A stretch of DNA of 52,567 nt from JBKHYJ01 sp046565505 (GTDB lineage Bacteria > Acidobacteriota > Blastocatellia > UBA7656), in the NCBI GenBank assembly GCA_046565505.1, contig JBKHYJ010000056.1, positions 1 through 52,567 of the forward strand, written 5' to 3'. Within the stretch, counting starts at the first letter, position 1. Every line of letters starts with the position of its first letter. Shown here one piece after another: positions 1 to 7,956 of the stretch. A program made the position numbers and the translations under genes. Below the pieces are notes generated by a model. It was not told where the DNA came from. It worked only from the letters and a program-made list of their open reading frames with translations, and made no database searches.

Positions 1-133
1 GGGACTAAAATACATGTCCCGGCCTTCACCTTCCGCCCCGCGCATGTCAGTTTCTAAAAATATGAGAGAAGGCGGAGCCAGCGGCTCAGGGGCTTATGGC
101 CGCGTCTCCCTTCATACGGAACTCATGCTAATT

Positions 134-499
134 CTAAGGCGCGGGGGGCGTAGTTTTAGCCTTCCGTGAGGGAGCCTTTCGCTCACTTTTACGCACGCCG
201 CCCGCCTGTTCATACTCCGAGCTGTTTTTGCCGAATCGTGCGGCCACGCCGGCCAGCACCCTTTCAGACATATCGCCCAGGTTCTTTTCGGCTTCAATCA
301 GCGCGTTGTACTTCTCGTCAATGGCGGCGAGCGCCTGGTTGTATTCGAGCAAGCTCGTCTGCACGGCATTGATGGCCGCGTCGAAAGAGGCGGCCGTCAG
401 CCCGTTGCCGAGGTCGAGCGCAGGGTTAACGCTCTTGATACCGGCCGACCGGACCTGTGCCTTATCGAGCACTTTGGAAGTCCTTCTCGCACGTCCCAT
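134..499 (-). CDS. Conserved-looking hypothetical protein, 121 aa
   Basis: I do not recognise a characterised family. The protein is small, soluble and mostly helical. The centre (about residues 35-80) looks like a coiled coil built around an acidic helix with ALAAIDEKYNALIEAEKNL. The tail is basic and Pro/Ala-rich, with GGVRKSERK followed by Lys/Arg-rich residues, which could contact nucleic acid or simply be disordered. The ATG at 499 is preceded by a good ribosome-binding site (AAAGGAGT, about 6 nt spacing), which supports it as a real gene. It has no signal peptide or membrane segment. It stands alone, with gaps on both sides, so the context gives no function. Confidence 0.7.
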   Translation of the reverse strand: MGRARRTSKVLDKAQVRSAGIKSVNPALDLGNGLTAASFDAAINAVQTSLLEYNQALAAIDEKYNALIEAEKNLGDMSERVLAGVAARFGKNSSEYEQAGGVRKSERKAPSRKAKTTPPAP

Positions 500-803
500 G
501 AGGGTACTCCTTTCGTAATTTAGGAATTAGGTTTAGCTTCTCAGGGGCTTTGCTTGCCGTAGCCTTAAATCATTTCGCGAGTTTGTAATTTATCTCGCGC
601 TAACCATAACAGACGCAGAAAATTCGGCCTGCGATGCAATAAAATGGCGCGGATTACTTCAGACCGCATGGAGGTTTGTTCAAAACATGCGAGCAAAACA
701 AAAGCATCAACATACTTAACACGTCTGCACCTGGATTCATGTGTCTTGATCGTCTGAAACCCGGAGCGGTGCTCAAACCCTCTGAATGGTATTACTGAAT
801 TGA
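500..803. other. Intergenic gap with one short inverted repeat
   Basis: No gene is seen in this 304-base gap. It holds the upstream region of the small gene ending at 134. A perfect inverted repeat CGCGAG-N12-CTCGCG lies at 576-599 and could be an operator, but nothing else supports that reading. Confidence 0.4.
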
Positions 804-2819
804 TTATAAGTTATCGTCTGACATAATTTCCAACTCTGGTATCTCTTGTTGAAGTTTCTCTCTGCCTGTCTTGGTAATACCGGTTGACAGTAGGTTCAAC
901 GACTGAAGACTCTTCAACCCCTTCAGGCGCTCAAGTCCGGCGTCAGTGATCTTCGTGTACGATAGGTCCAACTGCTGGAGGGTGTTCAACCCCTTGAGGT
1001 GCTCAAGCCCGGCGTCGGTGATATTCGTGTCCCATAGGTTCAACTGCTGGAGGGTGTTCAACCCCTTGAGGCGCTCGAGTCCGGCGTCGGTGATATTCGT
1101 GCCCGATAGGTTCAACGACTGAAGACTCTTCAACCCCTTGAGGTGCTCGAGCCCGGCGTCGGTGATATTCGTGCGCGATAGGTCCAACTGCTGTATGTTA
1201 GCTATTAAATTGAGAGAACCTAATGCCGGAGCAAGATCAATCCCCGAAGAAAATTTAATAGCTGCCCCGCCGCTTTCAAGGTTAAATACTCTACCCCCGT
1301 GTTGACTAATTGTGTCCTTTGCCCGGCTTATCTCATAATTCCGGTAAAGGGGCATCGCTAATAATAAGATAATTGCCCAACTGAGTAATGCCGCCGGCGC
1401 AAGCCACGGCTGCATCTTCTGCCACAGCGTCCTTCGCCAACTGCTGAGAATGTGGCTCAGGAGCCGGGCTACAAAATCGTGCGAGATTTCCCAGACGTTG
1501 CCCTTCTCGTCAATCCTCCGCACCACTCCCTGAGTGCTGAGGCTCAAGAGACATCCCGTCACCGCATTTTTATTGAGGCCGGTTCGCTCCGATAGCTCCG
1601 CGACGGATTTCGGCTGCTTTGTGCCCGCGTGAGTAATCATTCTACGCAGAATCGGGCGGGCGTAATCCCTGACCTCCGGGAAATTGATGGACTCGCGCAG
1701 GTAATTCAGCAGGAGATTACTGACCCTTCTCATGCCCTGTACTTTTGTACTGCTCGTAGAAGAGATGTGGCTAAGAATTACACCTATGAAATTCAAAGTG
1801 ATCGGCCTGATTAACCCTTTAGTCTCTTCGATCTCTTCGGCCTGCGTTATGATATTGTCCATCAGCCTCGGGCCTACCTCTAACCCGGAGTTCGCTATGA
1901 AGTCTCTGGCCGCCTGTTCGGGAAACGGGCTCAGCTCTTTCCAGTTTCGATTCTGTATCATGGGCGGCAATTCAAGGTCTTGCAGCTTGCCGATGTAATC
2001 ACTCCGAGTGACTATTAGAATATTCAGGTTCGCGATGGGTTTCTCGGCTATCGCCGTCAGTAAAAGCCTGGTCTCCTGTAGGCGCTCCGGCTCCCTGTCA
2101 TGAATGATTAATAGCTCTTCAAATTGATCGAAGACTAACAGCAGCCGCGCCGGGTAGAGCTTCTGGCACGCCTTTTCTAGAAGCTGCCGGGTGTCCTGTT
2201 GATTTGGTGGAGGGTGTTTCCATACCTGGTCCGGCTCTAATAGAACTTTACGCAGCTCATCCACGGGGTCCCGAAAGCTGCGCACGATTAAGGAAAGCAC
2301 GCGAGGGGATGACTCTCTCAGCCCCGGCAGCACGCAGGCGTCAAGCAGGGATGTCTTTCCCGCGCCTGACCGCGCCGTTAAGTACATGACCGGCTCATTA
2401 GGCTTACGTAGCCAGTCGAGAATGATCTCGTGAGCGCCGTCCGCTCTCGTATAGTTCTTCCGGTCAATCTCATTATCCTCGTACGGCTCAAGCCGAAAGT
2501 AACCGGGCCGACTCAGCTTGCCGTGCAGCCCTTGCTCGATGAGATGCCGCTCACGCCTGTGAGCGAGCCACGCCGGGATTGCTTCAAATATGAAAGTCAG
2601 CGCGAGTGGCAATGCCGCCACCAGCAGCACGACCCATTTGGCCGAAATGCCTGAAGCTTCTTGTATAGGGTCTTTCAGTTTCGTAATCGCCAGCACAAAC
2701 GCTGCGAGTCCTCCGAGATAAAGTATCAGGGAGCGGAGCCGCCTGCGAGTCTTGGCGACCGTGAGGCTGAACAGGTCATGGTTCTCCGCATCTCGTTGAT
2801 TTATTTGGGACGTTTGCAT
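804..2819 (-). CDS. Membrane-anchored STAND-like NTPase with C-terminal leucine-rich repeats
   Basis: The 671-residue protein has a P-loop NTPase core of the nSTAND type. Walker A is ARSGAGKTS at about 149-157, Walker B is LLLVFDQFEE at about 226-235, and ILIVTRSDY at about 267-275 looks like the sensor strand. A winged-helix-like segment follows (about 395-455) and ends in EISHDFVARLL. Two transmembrane helices precede the NTPase (about 29-47 and 61-83) and one follows it (about 472-491). The C-terminus carries about five leucine-rich repeats (543-660) with an LxxLxLxxTxITDAGLEHLKGL pattern. STAND proteins are ligand-triggered switches in signalling, cell death and phage defence. By the helix count the NTPase would be cytoplasmic and the LRR sensor outside the membrane; this topology is inferred. 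No effector domain is recognised. A candidate promoter lies upstream. Confidence 0.85.
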   Translation of the reverse strand: MQTSQINQRDAENHDLFSLTVAKTRRRLRSLILYLGGLAAFVLAITKLKDPIQEASGISAKWVVLLVAALPLALTFIFEAIPAWLAHRRERHLIEQGLHGKLSRPGYFRLEPYEDNEIDRKNYTRADGAHEIILDWLRKPNEPVMYLTARSGAGKTSLLDACVLPGLRESSPRVLSLIVRSFRDPVDELRKVLLEPDQVWKHPPPNQQDTRQLLEKACQKLYPARLLLVFDQFEELLIIHDREPERLQETRLLLTAIAEKPIANLNILIVTRSDYIGKLQDLELPPMIQNRNWKELSPFPEQAARDFIANSGLEVGPRLMDNIITQAEEIEETKGLIRPITLNFIGVILSHISSTSSTKVQGMRRVSNLLLNYLRESINFPEVRDYARPILRRMITHAGTKQPKSVAELSERTGLNKNAVTGCLLSLSTQGVVRRIDEKGNVWEISHDFVARLLSHILSSWRRTLWQKMQPWLAPAALLSWAIILLLAMPLYRNYEISRAKDTISQHGGRVFNLESGGAAIKFSSGIDLAPALGSLNLIANIQQLDLSRTNITDAGLEHLKGLKSLQSLNLSGTNITDAGLERLKGLNTLQQLNLWDTNITDAGLEHLKGLNTLQQLDLSYTKITDAGLERLKGLKSLQSLNLLSTGITKTGREKLQQEIPELEIMSDDNL
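900..1187 (-). repeat. Four 72-bp tandem repeats encoding leucine-rich repeats
   Basis: Four consecutive 72-bp units (900-971, 972-1043, 1044-1115, 1116-1187) each encode one 24-residue LRR of the NTPase. The two outer units share one version of the variable segment (gactgaagactcttc) and the two inner units share another (ctgctggagggtgttc), giving an A-B-B-A order. The near identity of the DNA suggests recent duplication or gene conversion. Confidence 0.9.
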
Positions 2820-2855
2820 AGGTGCCGAGCCTTCACGGTGAACAGATTTAAAATA

Positions 2856-2884
2856 ATTATCAGGATGGCGCCTGTTTACTACAA
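2856..2884 (-). promoter_or_regulatory. Candidate sigma70-type promoter of the STAND-LRR gene
   Basis: On the minus strand TTGTAG (2884-2879), a 17-nt spacer and GATAAT (2861-2856) form a plausible -35/-10 pair. The start codon at 2819 lies about 36 nt downstream. Confidence 0.4.
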
Positions 2885-3013
2885 ATAACGCGGTAGTTGA
2901 TACTACATCATTTATGCTAACGTCAAGAATGTTCTTAGAAGACAGTGATTAGAATCTCGTTTCAAGCGGTTCGGACATGTAAATCCACGTACAGGCGAGT
3001 CAAATAGTAACGC

Positions 3014-3307
3014 CGAACAAAGAAACGTGAGCACGTTTCTTAGAAATGGGTAGGCGTTTCTTTGAAACGTCAGGGCGAAATAAAGAAACGTGAGGACGTT
3101 TCTTTGAAATGGGTAGGCGTTTCTTTGAAACGTGGAGGCATTCCTTTGAAATGGGTAGGCGTTTCAAAGAAACGTCGAGGCGAAACAAAGGAACGTCCTC
3201 ACGTTTCTTTGAAACGTGGAGACGAAACAAAGAAATGCCAGCACGTTTCTTTGGAACGTCTCCACGTTTCTTTAGAACGTGCTCACGTTTCAAAGAAACG
3301 TGTGAAA
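3014..3307. repeat. Array of fourteen 21-bp units with palindromic core
   Basis: Fourteen contiguous 21-bp units run from 3014 to 3307. Each has a core like GTTTC-TTT-GAAAC followed by an 8-nt variable part, so most units hold an almost perfect palindrome. Because 21 is a multiple of 3, several frames on both strands stay open and would encode Lys/Arg-rich heptads (KKR..VS). I regard these as by-products of the repeat rather than genes. Variable parts recur as reverse complements: GTGAGCAC with GTGCTCAC, GTGAGGAC with GTCCTCAC, GTGGAGAC with GTCTCCAC. The array lies between the STAND-LRR start and the M64 peptidase stop. Confidence 0.9.
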
Positions 3308-3349
3308 AATGTTAACAATAGCCGAGGCTCCCCGGCCGTGATCTGACCG

Positions 3350-4756
3350 TCAGCGCGCGTAAAGGCTTATGACTCGCTCGATAGCCCTGCGGCACACGGC
3401 GCAGAACTTCTGGCTGCGGTTGAACATTATGCACTCCACTTCGGGCCTGTAGTAGCCCCTGGCCTCGTAGTTGGCCCCCTCGAACGCGCCCACCTTGCCC
3501 GCGTATTTTTCGGCCGCGAAGAGCTTGATTTCAAAATCGCGGCTCTCCCGAAACAGCGCCTCCATCTCCGATTCCGGCCGGTTCTCCGCGCGGATGCTCG
3601 CCCTGCGCTTGGCGTACTCGCGCGAATGCTGCTCGTATACTTCCTTCTGCCAGGGCGTAGGGACCGGCGTGCCCGTCTCAACCAGGTCTTTCCATTTGAG
3701 GTTGCTCGGGTCGAGCAAAGCCGTCGCGTTCGGCTGCCACGGCTCGACCCGCGAGGCGGGCGGCAGGTAGGCCACGGGCGAAGTGTAATACTCGTCGGCC
3801 AGCCCCGCGAAGTGATGCCCGAATTCATGGACGAAGACGTAGGGCGATTGCTCGCTGTCGGCCGCCACCGTGCTGTAGAGCCCGAATATCCCGCCCCCGC
3901 CATACGTGCGCGTGTTCGTTAGAATCTCCACGAACTCGTAGGGCGCGAATTGAGCCGCCTCGCGGAAAGCCCTGTTGTCGAATGTCAGTATGTACCGCTC
4001 GGAGCCGAACGCGTCGTAGGTCGAGCCTATGGCGGTGCGCCGGTGAACGCCGGTCGAGGGGCGCGAGACCCCGGACTCGGCCGACGCGGGGCACAGCGCC
4101 CAGACGTTGAAATCCTTTCGCCGCTCTTTGTAAGGCGGGGCCGAAAATAGAATCTCCACGAAGCGGCGCACGTCCTTCTCAAACTTGCCTCTCTCGGCCG
4201 CCGTGTAGCCGTCGCCCAGGATCAAGAAGTCCACCTTCTCCGACGGGTCGCCGTTGTTCTGGACCTGTATGAGAGGCGCTGGCGCGGGCGGCTTTGAATT
4301 ATCCACGAACATGTTCTTAGGGTCCACGGTCGTGGACCAGACCTCGCGAAAAGAGTTGTTCGCGTCCCGCTTCTTCAGGACGACCCGCACGGGCGCGGCG
4401 GGCGCCGGGAACCTTAGCGACTCGTGGAAGGTGCGGTTCTGGGACCTGGCCTCCGCGGTCGTCTCCCACTCGCCGTAGATCGAGGCGAACCCGCGCGAGT
4501 AGAGCAGGCGGTCATCGCCGCCGTCGCGCACCTCGAACAGGTATTTGCCGAGGTTCGTCTCGTCGATGTTCTTTCGCGGGTTGCCGGGCCAGGGGAGCGG
4601 CTCTATGACTACGCGGTCAACGCTGAACATTTCCTGCGATGCGTTGCCCGTGTGATAATAATCGAGCCGCATGGTGGCCGTGGCCGCGCTCGCCTCGGCC
4701 GCGGAGGCCAATAACAGTACGAGCATGCAGAGCGGGGTCGTATGTTTCGTAATCAC
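3350..4756 (-). CDS. Secreted M64-family (IgA-type) zinc metallopeptidase
   Basis: The 468-residue protein matches peptidase family M64. The zinc site HEFGHHFAGLADEYY starts near residue 310 (HExxH plus a downstream DE). The family signature DFLILGDGYTAAERGKF lies near residue 176, and an N-terminal beta domain precedes it. I chose the GTG at 4756 because it begins a clean signal peptide (MITKHTTPLCMLVLLLASAAEASA). An in-frame ATG at 4726 is the alternative. A much longer reading frame to 5155 exists but would run antisense into recG with poor composition. A TATAAT-like TACAAT (4769-4764) ends 7 nt before the GTG, which could give an almost leaderless transcript. The product is probably exported and processed at the cell surface or periplasm. 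Confidence 0.88.
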   Translation of the reverse strand: MITKHTTPLCMLVLLLASAAEASAATATMRLDYYHTGNASQEMFSVDRVVIEPLPWPGNPRKNIDETNLGKYLFEVRDGGDDRLLYSRGFASIYGEWETTAEARSQNRTFHESLRFPAPAAPVRVVLKKRDANNSFREVWSTTVDPKNMFVDNSKPPAPAPLIQVQNNGDPSEKVDFLILGDGYTAAERGKFEKDVRRFVEILFSAPPYKERRKDFNVWALCPASAESGVSRPSTGVHRRTAIGSTYDAFGSERYILTFDNRAFREAAQFAPYEFVEILTNTRTYGGGGIFGLYSTVAADSEQSPYVFVHEFGHHFAGLADEYYTSPVAYLPPASRVEPWQPNATALLDPSNLKWKDLVETGTPVPTPWQKEVYEQHSREYAKRRASIRAENRPESEMEALFRESRDFEIKLFAAEKYAGKVGAFEGANYEARGYYRPEVECIMFNRSQKFCAVCRRAIERVISLYAR

Positions 4757-4945
4757 GCCAGTGATTGTACCAAAAATAGCCCTCAGTTCGGAGCGCGCGG
4801 CCGGGTGTTCGCCCCCGGACGCTCGACGCGCGGCGCGGGGTCGAGGCTCGGAACCCGAGGGACGTTTCTTGACCGCCGCGCATGGCTCACCTAGAATTTC
4901 CATGCGGCGGAGCTGAACCCCCTCCGGCCGTGAGGACCATCGCCT

Positions 4946-7090
4946 TTGCTCAAGCTCTCGACACCGCTGTACGAACTTCACCTGCACGAGATTCCGCGCC
5001 TGGCGATGAAGACGACGCAGAAGCTCGCGGCGGGAGTGGCCGCCGCCTCCGGCGTCGCCAACGCGCTGCAGGTGACTGTCGAAGACTTGATTCATTACCT
5101 CCCCATGCGCTACGAAGACCGCTCGAACCTCGCGCGCGTGCGCGACCTTGAGCATAACGTCTTCGCCACGATAGAGGTCGAGGTGCGCGTGGCGGGGACC
5201 TACCCTGTGAAGGGCGGCAAGCTGCGCATCTTTGAATTTTCCGGGACCGACGAGACCGGGCAGGTGCGGGCCTACTGGTGGAACCAGGCCTACCTACAGA
5301 ACTCATTCCCGAAGGGCAAGCGCGTCCTGCTTTACGGCCAGTGGAAGCGCGGCCGCCGCGGGTTCTTCGAGGTCGAAAACCCCGATTACGAATTCGTGTC
5401 CGACGACGACGATTCGGCAGACCCCATTCACACGGGCCGCCGCGTGCCGGTCTACCGCAAGCTCGGCGAGGTGCGCGCCAAGCAGCTCCGCTCCATCATA
5501 CATCACGTCATGGGGAAGCTGGACTTTTCCGAGGTCGAAGAGGTCCTCCCGGAAGAGGTCGTCGCCGGCAACAAGCTCATCTCGCGCGCTGACGCGCTGC
5601 GGCAGGTCCATTTCCCCGCCGAAGACGCGCCGCTCGAACTCTACAACGAATTCAAATCGCCCGCGCACAGGCGGCTGATCTTCGAGGAGTTCTTCTGGCT
5701 CGCGCTCGCTATGGGGTTGCGCCGCCAGGGGCGCGAGCAGTCGCCCAAGGGGACCGTCATCGAAATCAATGACCGCGTGCGCGACGCGGTGCGGGCCGTA
5801 CTGCCGTTCAAGCCTACGAACGCGCAGAAGCGCGTGCTGGCAGAGATAGTCCGCGACATGACGGGCGCGAGCCCCATGAACCGCCTGCTACAGGGCGACG
5901 TGGGCTCGGGCAAGACCATCGTCGCCGTGCAGGCCGCCATCGTCGCGATAGAGAACGGCTACCAGGCGGCCATCATGGTCCCGACGGAGATACTCGCGGA
6001 ACAGCACGCGAGGAACGTCAAGCGGATGCTGTCGGCCGCGCCCTACCGAGTGGAGTTGTTGACGGGCTCGCTCGGCGCGGCCCGCAAGCGCGAGCTTCAT
6101 GCGGCCATAGAGGCCGGCGAAGTCGATCTTGTCATAGGCACGCACGCGCTGATCCAGGAGGGCGTGAATTTCTCCAAGCTCGGCTTCGTCGTAATCGACG
6201 AGCAGCACCGCTTCGGCGTCTTGCAGCGCGCCGAGCTTATGAACCGAGGCTACAACCCCGACGTTCTGGTGATGACGGCGACGCCCATCCCGCGCTCGCT
6301 GGCGATGAGCGTTTATGGCGACCTCGACCTCTCCGTGATAGACGAGATGCCGCCCGGCAGGAAGCCCGTCATAACGAAGGTCCGGGGCGAGGACGCGCGC
6401 AACAAGATTTACCACTTCCTGGACACGATCATCCGCCAGGGTAGCCAGGTCTACATCGTCTACCCGCTGGTCGAGGAGTCCGAGAAGCTCGACCTGCTCA
6501 ACGCCTCGCAGATGGCCGAGCACCTCCAGACGGCCGTCTTCCCGAACTTCCGCGTGGGGCTCGTCCACGGGCGGATGAAGCAGGAAGAGAAAGACGCCGT
6601 GATGGACGAATTCCGCAGGGGCGGGGTACACATACTGGTCGCGACTACCGTGATAGAGGTGGGCGTTGACGTGCCGAACGCGAGCGTGATGATAGTCGAG
6701 CACGCGGAGCGCTTCGGGCTTTCGCAGTTGCACCAGCTGCGCGGGCGAGTCGGGCGCGGCGACGAGCAGGCGTTCTGCATACTGCTGGCGGGCAACAAGC
6801 GCACGGCGGAGGCGAGGGAGCGGCTGGCGATCATGGAAGAAACGAGCGATGGCTTCAAGGTGGCGGAGAAGGACCTGGAGATACGCGGGCCGGGCGAAGT
6901 CATGGGCACGCGCCAGTCGGGCGTGCCGACCTTCCGCGTGGGCAATATCGTGCGCGACTACGCGCTGCTGGAGGTGGCAAAGCGCGAGGCCGATTACATG
7001 CTCACCGCGCGCAGGAACTCGCGCGAGACTGCGCGCATAGTCGAGATAGTCCGCCGCCAGCCTAAATTCGGCCTCGCCGCCGTGGGGTGA
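4946..7090 (+). CDS. recG: ATP-dependent DNA helicase RecG
   Basis: RecG unwinds and reverses stalled replication forks and branched recombination intermediates. The 714-residue protein is close to the usual length of about 690. The wedge/OB domain occupies roughly residues 50-150. Superfamily 2 helicase motifs follow: Walker A QGDVGSGKT at about 316-324, DEQHRFGVLQR at about 418-428, TATPIPRSLAM at about 444-454, and the motif VI region QLHQLRGRVGRG. The start is TTG at 4946; an in-frame stop lies just upstream at 4931, no other start precedes residue 21, and GAGG at 4932-4935 gives a good ribosome-binding site 10 nt away. The gene is divergent from the M64 peptidase, with about 190 bp between the two starts. 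Confidence 0.97.
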   Translation: MLKLSTPLYELHLHEIPRLAMKTTQKLAAGVAAASGVANALQVTVEDLIHYLPMRYEDRSNLARVRDLEHNVFATIEVEVRVAGTYPVKGGKLRIFEFSGTDETGQVRAYWWNQAYLQNSFPKGKRVLLYGQWKRGRRGFFEVENPDYEFVSDDDDSADPIHTGRRVPVYRKLGEVRAKQLRSIIHHVMGKLDFSEVEEVLPEEVVAGNKLISRADALRQVHFPAEDAPLELYNEFKSPAHRRLIFEEFFWLALAMGLRRQGREQSPKGTVIEINDRVRDAVRAVLPFKPTNAQKRVLAEIVRDMTGASPMNRLLQGDVGSGKTIVAVQAAIVAIENGYQAAIMVPTEILAEQHARNVKRMLSAAPYRVELLTGSLGAARKRELHAAIEAGEVDLVIGTHALIQEGVNFSKLGFVVIDEQHRFGVLQRAELMNRGYNPDVLVMTATPIPRSLAMSVYGDLDLSVIDEMPPGRKPVITKVRGEDARNKIYHFLDTIIRQGSQVYIVYPLVEESEKLDLLNASQMAEHLQTAVFPNFRVGLVHGRMKQEEKDAVMDEFRRGGVHILVATTVIEVGVDVPNASVMIVEHAERFGLSQLHQLRGRVGRGDEQAFCILLAGNKRTAEARERLAIMEETSDGFKVAEKDLEIRGPGEVMGTRQSGVPTFRVGNIVRDYALLEVAKREADYMLTARRNSRETARIVEIVRRQPKFGLAAVG

Positions 7091-7198
7091 GCGCCTCACG
7101 CAGAGCCGCAGCGGGCTCCGCGGCCGGGGCCGATTCGTCACCCGCGCCGCATCCCGAGGCCCGCCCCCCGAATAAGAGACAGGTAACAAGGGACACGA

Positions 7199-7741
7199 AT
7201 GATAAAAAACATGATTCTCTTTCTCGGCCTCGCGTTGATCGCGTCGGCGTCGCAGGGCTGTTCGTCGGGCGGCGGGGCGGCGCGCTCGGAGGCGGAGACG
7301 ACCGCCCTGCAAAAGTATGTCCTACAGGTGCTGCCTAAACTCGACGCGCTCGAAGCCTCGCACAAGGACATGATGCGGCAGATAGGGAATTCGCTGCGGC
7401 AGGGCGCGGATAAGAGCTACCACTACGACGAGGATAAAGTCGCGGGCCAAATCAGCAGGATGCGGGCCGAGCTGGACAATATGCAGAAAGACTTTCGCGA
7501 GATGACGATACCGAAGAGCGGCGAATCTTTCGCGGGCAACGTCCTGCAACTGATCCAGAACGAGCGAATCTACCTCGATAAGGTGGAGTCCCGTTTCAAA
7601 TCCGAGAGCCATGAGATAAGCGAAGGCGCATGGGGGGAGCTGACGGCTAACGCCGCCCTCACGCCATACCAGAAAAGTCTTCTGGCGGGGGCGATGACGA
7701 AAGTAGCTGGCTTGCAGAACGCCAACGCGGGCGGGAGATGA
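7199..7741 (+). CDS. Predicted lipoprotein of unknown function, 180 aa
   Basis: The N-terminus is a lipoprotein signal peptide: MIKNMILFLGLALIASASQGC, with Cys21 as the probable lipidation site, followed by a Ser/Gly-rich linker. The rest is strongly helical and charged, with heptad-like stretches such as RMRAELDNMQKDFREM that suggest a coiled coil. I see no catalytic motif. It starts 109 bp after recG on the same strand and may be read from the same transcript, although the functions are not obviously linked. A role in the envelope is the most that can be inferred. Confidence 0.8.
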   Translation: MIKNMILFLGLALIASASQGCSSGGGAARSEAETTALQKYVLQVLPKLDALEASHKDMMRQIGNSLRQGADKSYHYDEDKVAGQISRMRAELDNMQKDFREMTIPKSGESFAGNVLQLIQNERIYLDKVESRFKSESHEISEGAWGELTANAALTPYQKSLLAGAMTKVAGLQNANAGGR

Positions 7742-7956
7742 CGCGGGCTCCCGCTGGCGGCGCGCCGGTCAATTTGCGGATAGGGCGCGCCGCCGCTCGG
7801 CCGGCGCACGACGCCCCGGGCATGGCTATCTATGCACATCGTATTTGACCTGCCTCACCCATTCCGCCGTCTGGAAAAATCCTATGAGTCATGGTAGTCT
7901 TCGCGCCATTGTGGCTGCGCCACAGGGTAATTTCAGGGTTCAAGGGGATGGGTCAT

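Noticed and set aside
3014..3307. CRISPR array
   Set aside because: There are no unique 30-40-nt spacers and no cas genes; units are contiguous 21-mers.
3000..3346. Open frames coding Lys/Arg-rich heptads on both strands of the 21-bp array
   Set aside because: They arise from the repeat period being a multiple of three; they have no ribosome-binding sites and the two strands mirror each other.
4757..5155. N-terminal extension of the M64 peptidase
   Set aside because: It lies antisense to recG, has Arg/Gly-rich shadow composition, and precedes a clear signal peptide that starts at 4756.
5888..7312. Long minus-strand frame opposite recG
   Set aside because: A GC-rich antisense shadow with Arg/His-rich composition; recG on the other strand is unmistakable. 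The same applies to long frames opposite pckA (38077-39576) and the HD-GYP gene (12428-13792).
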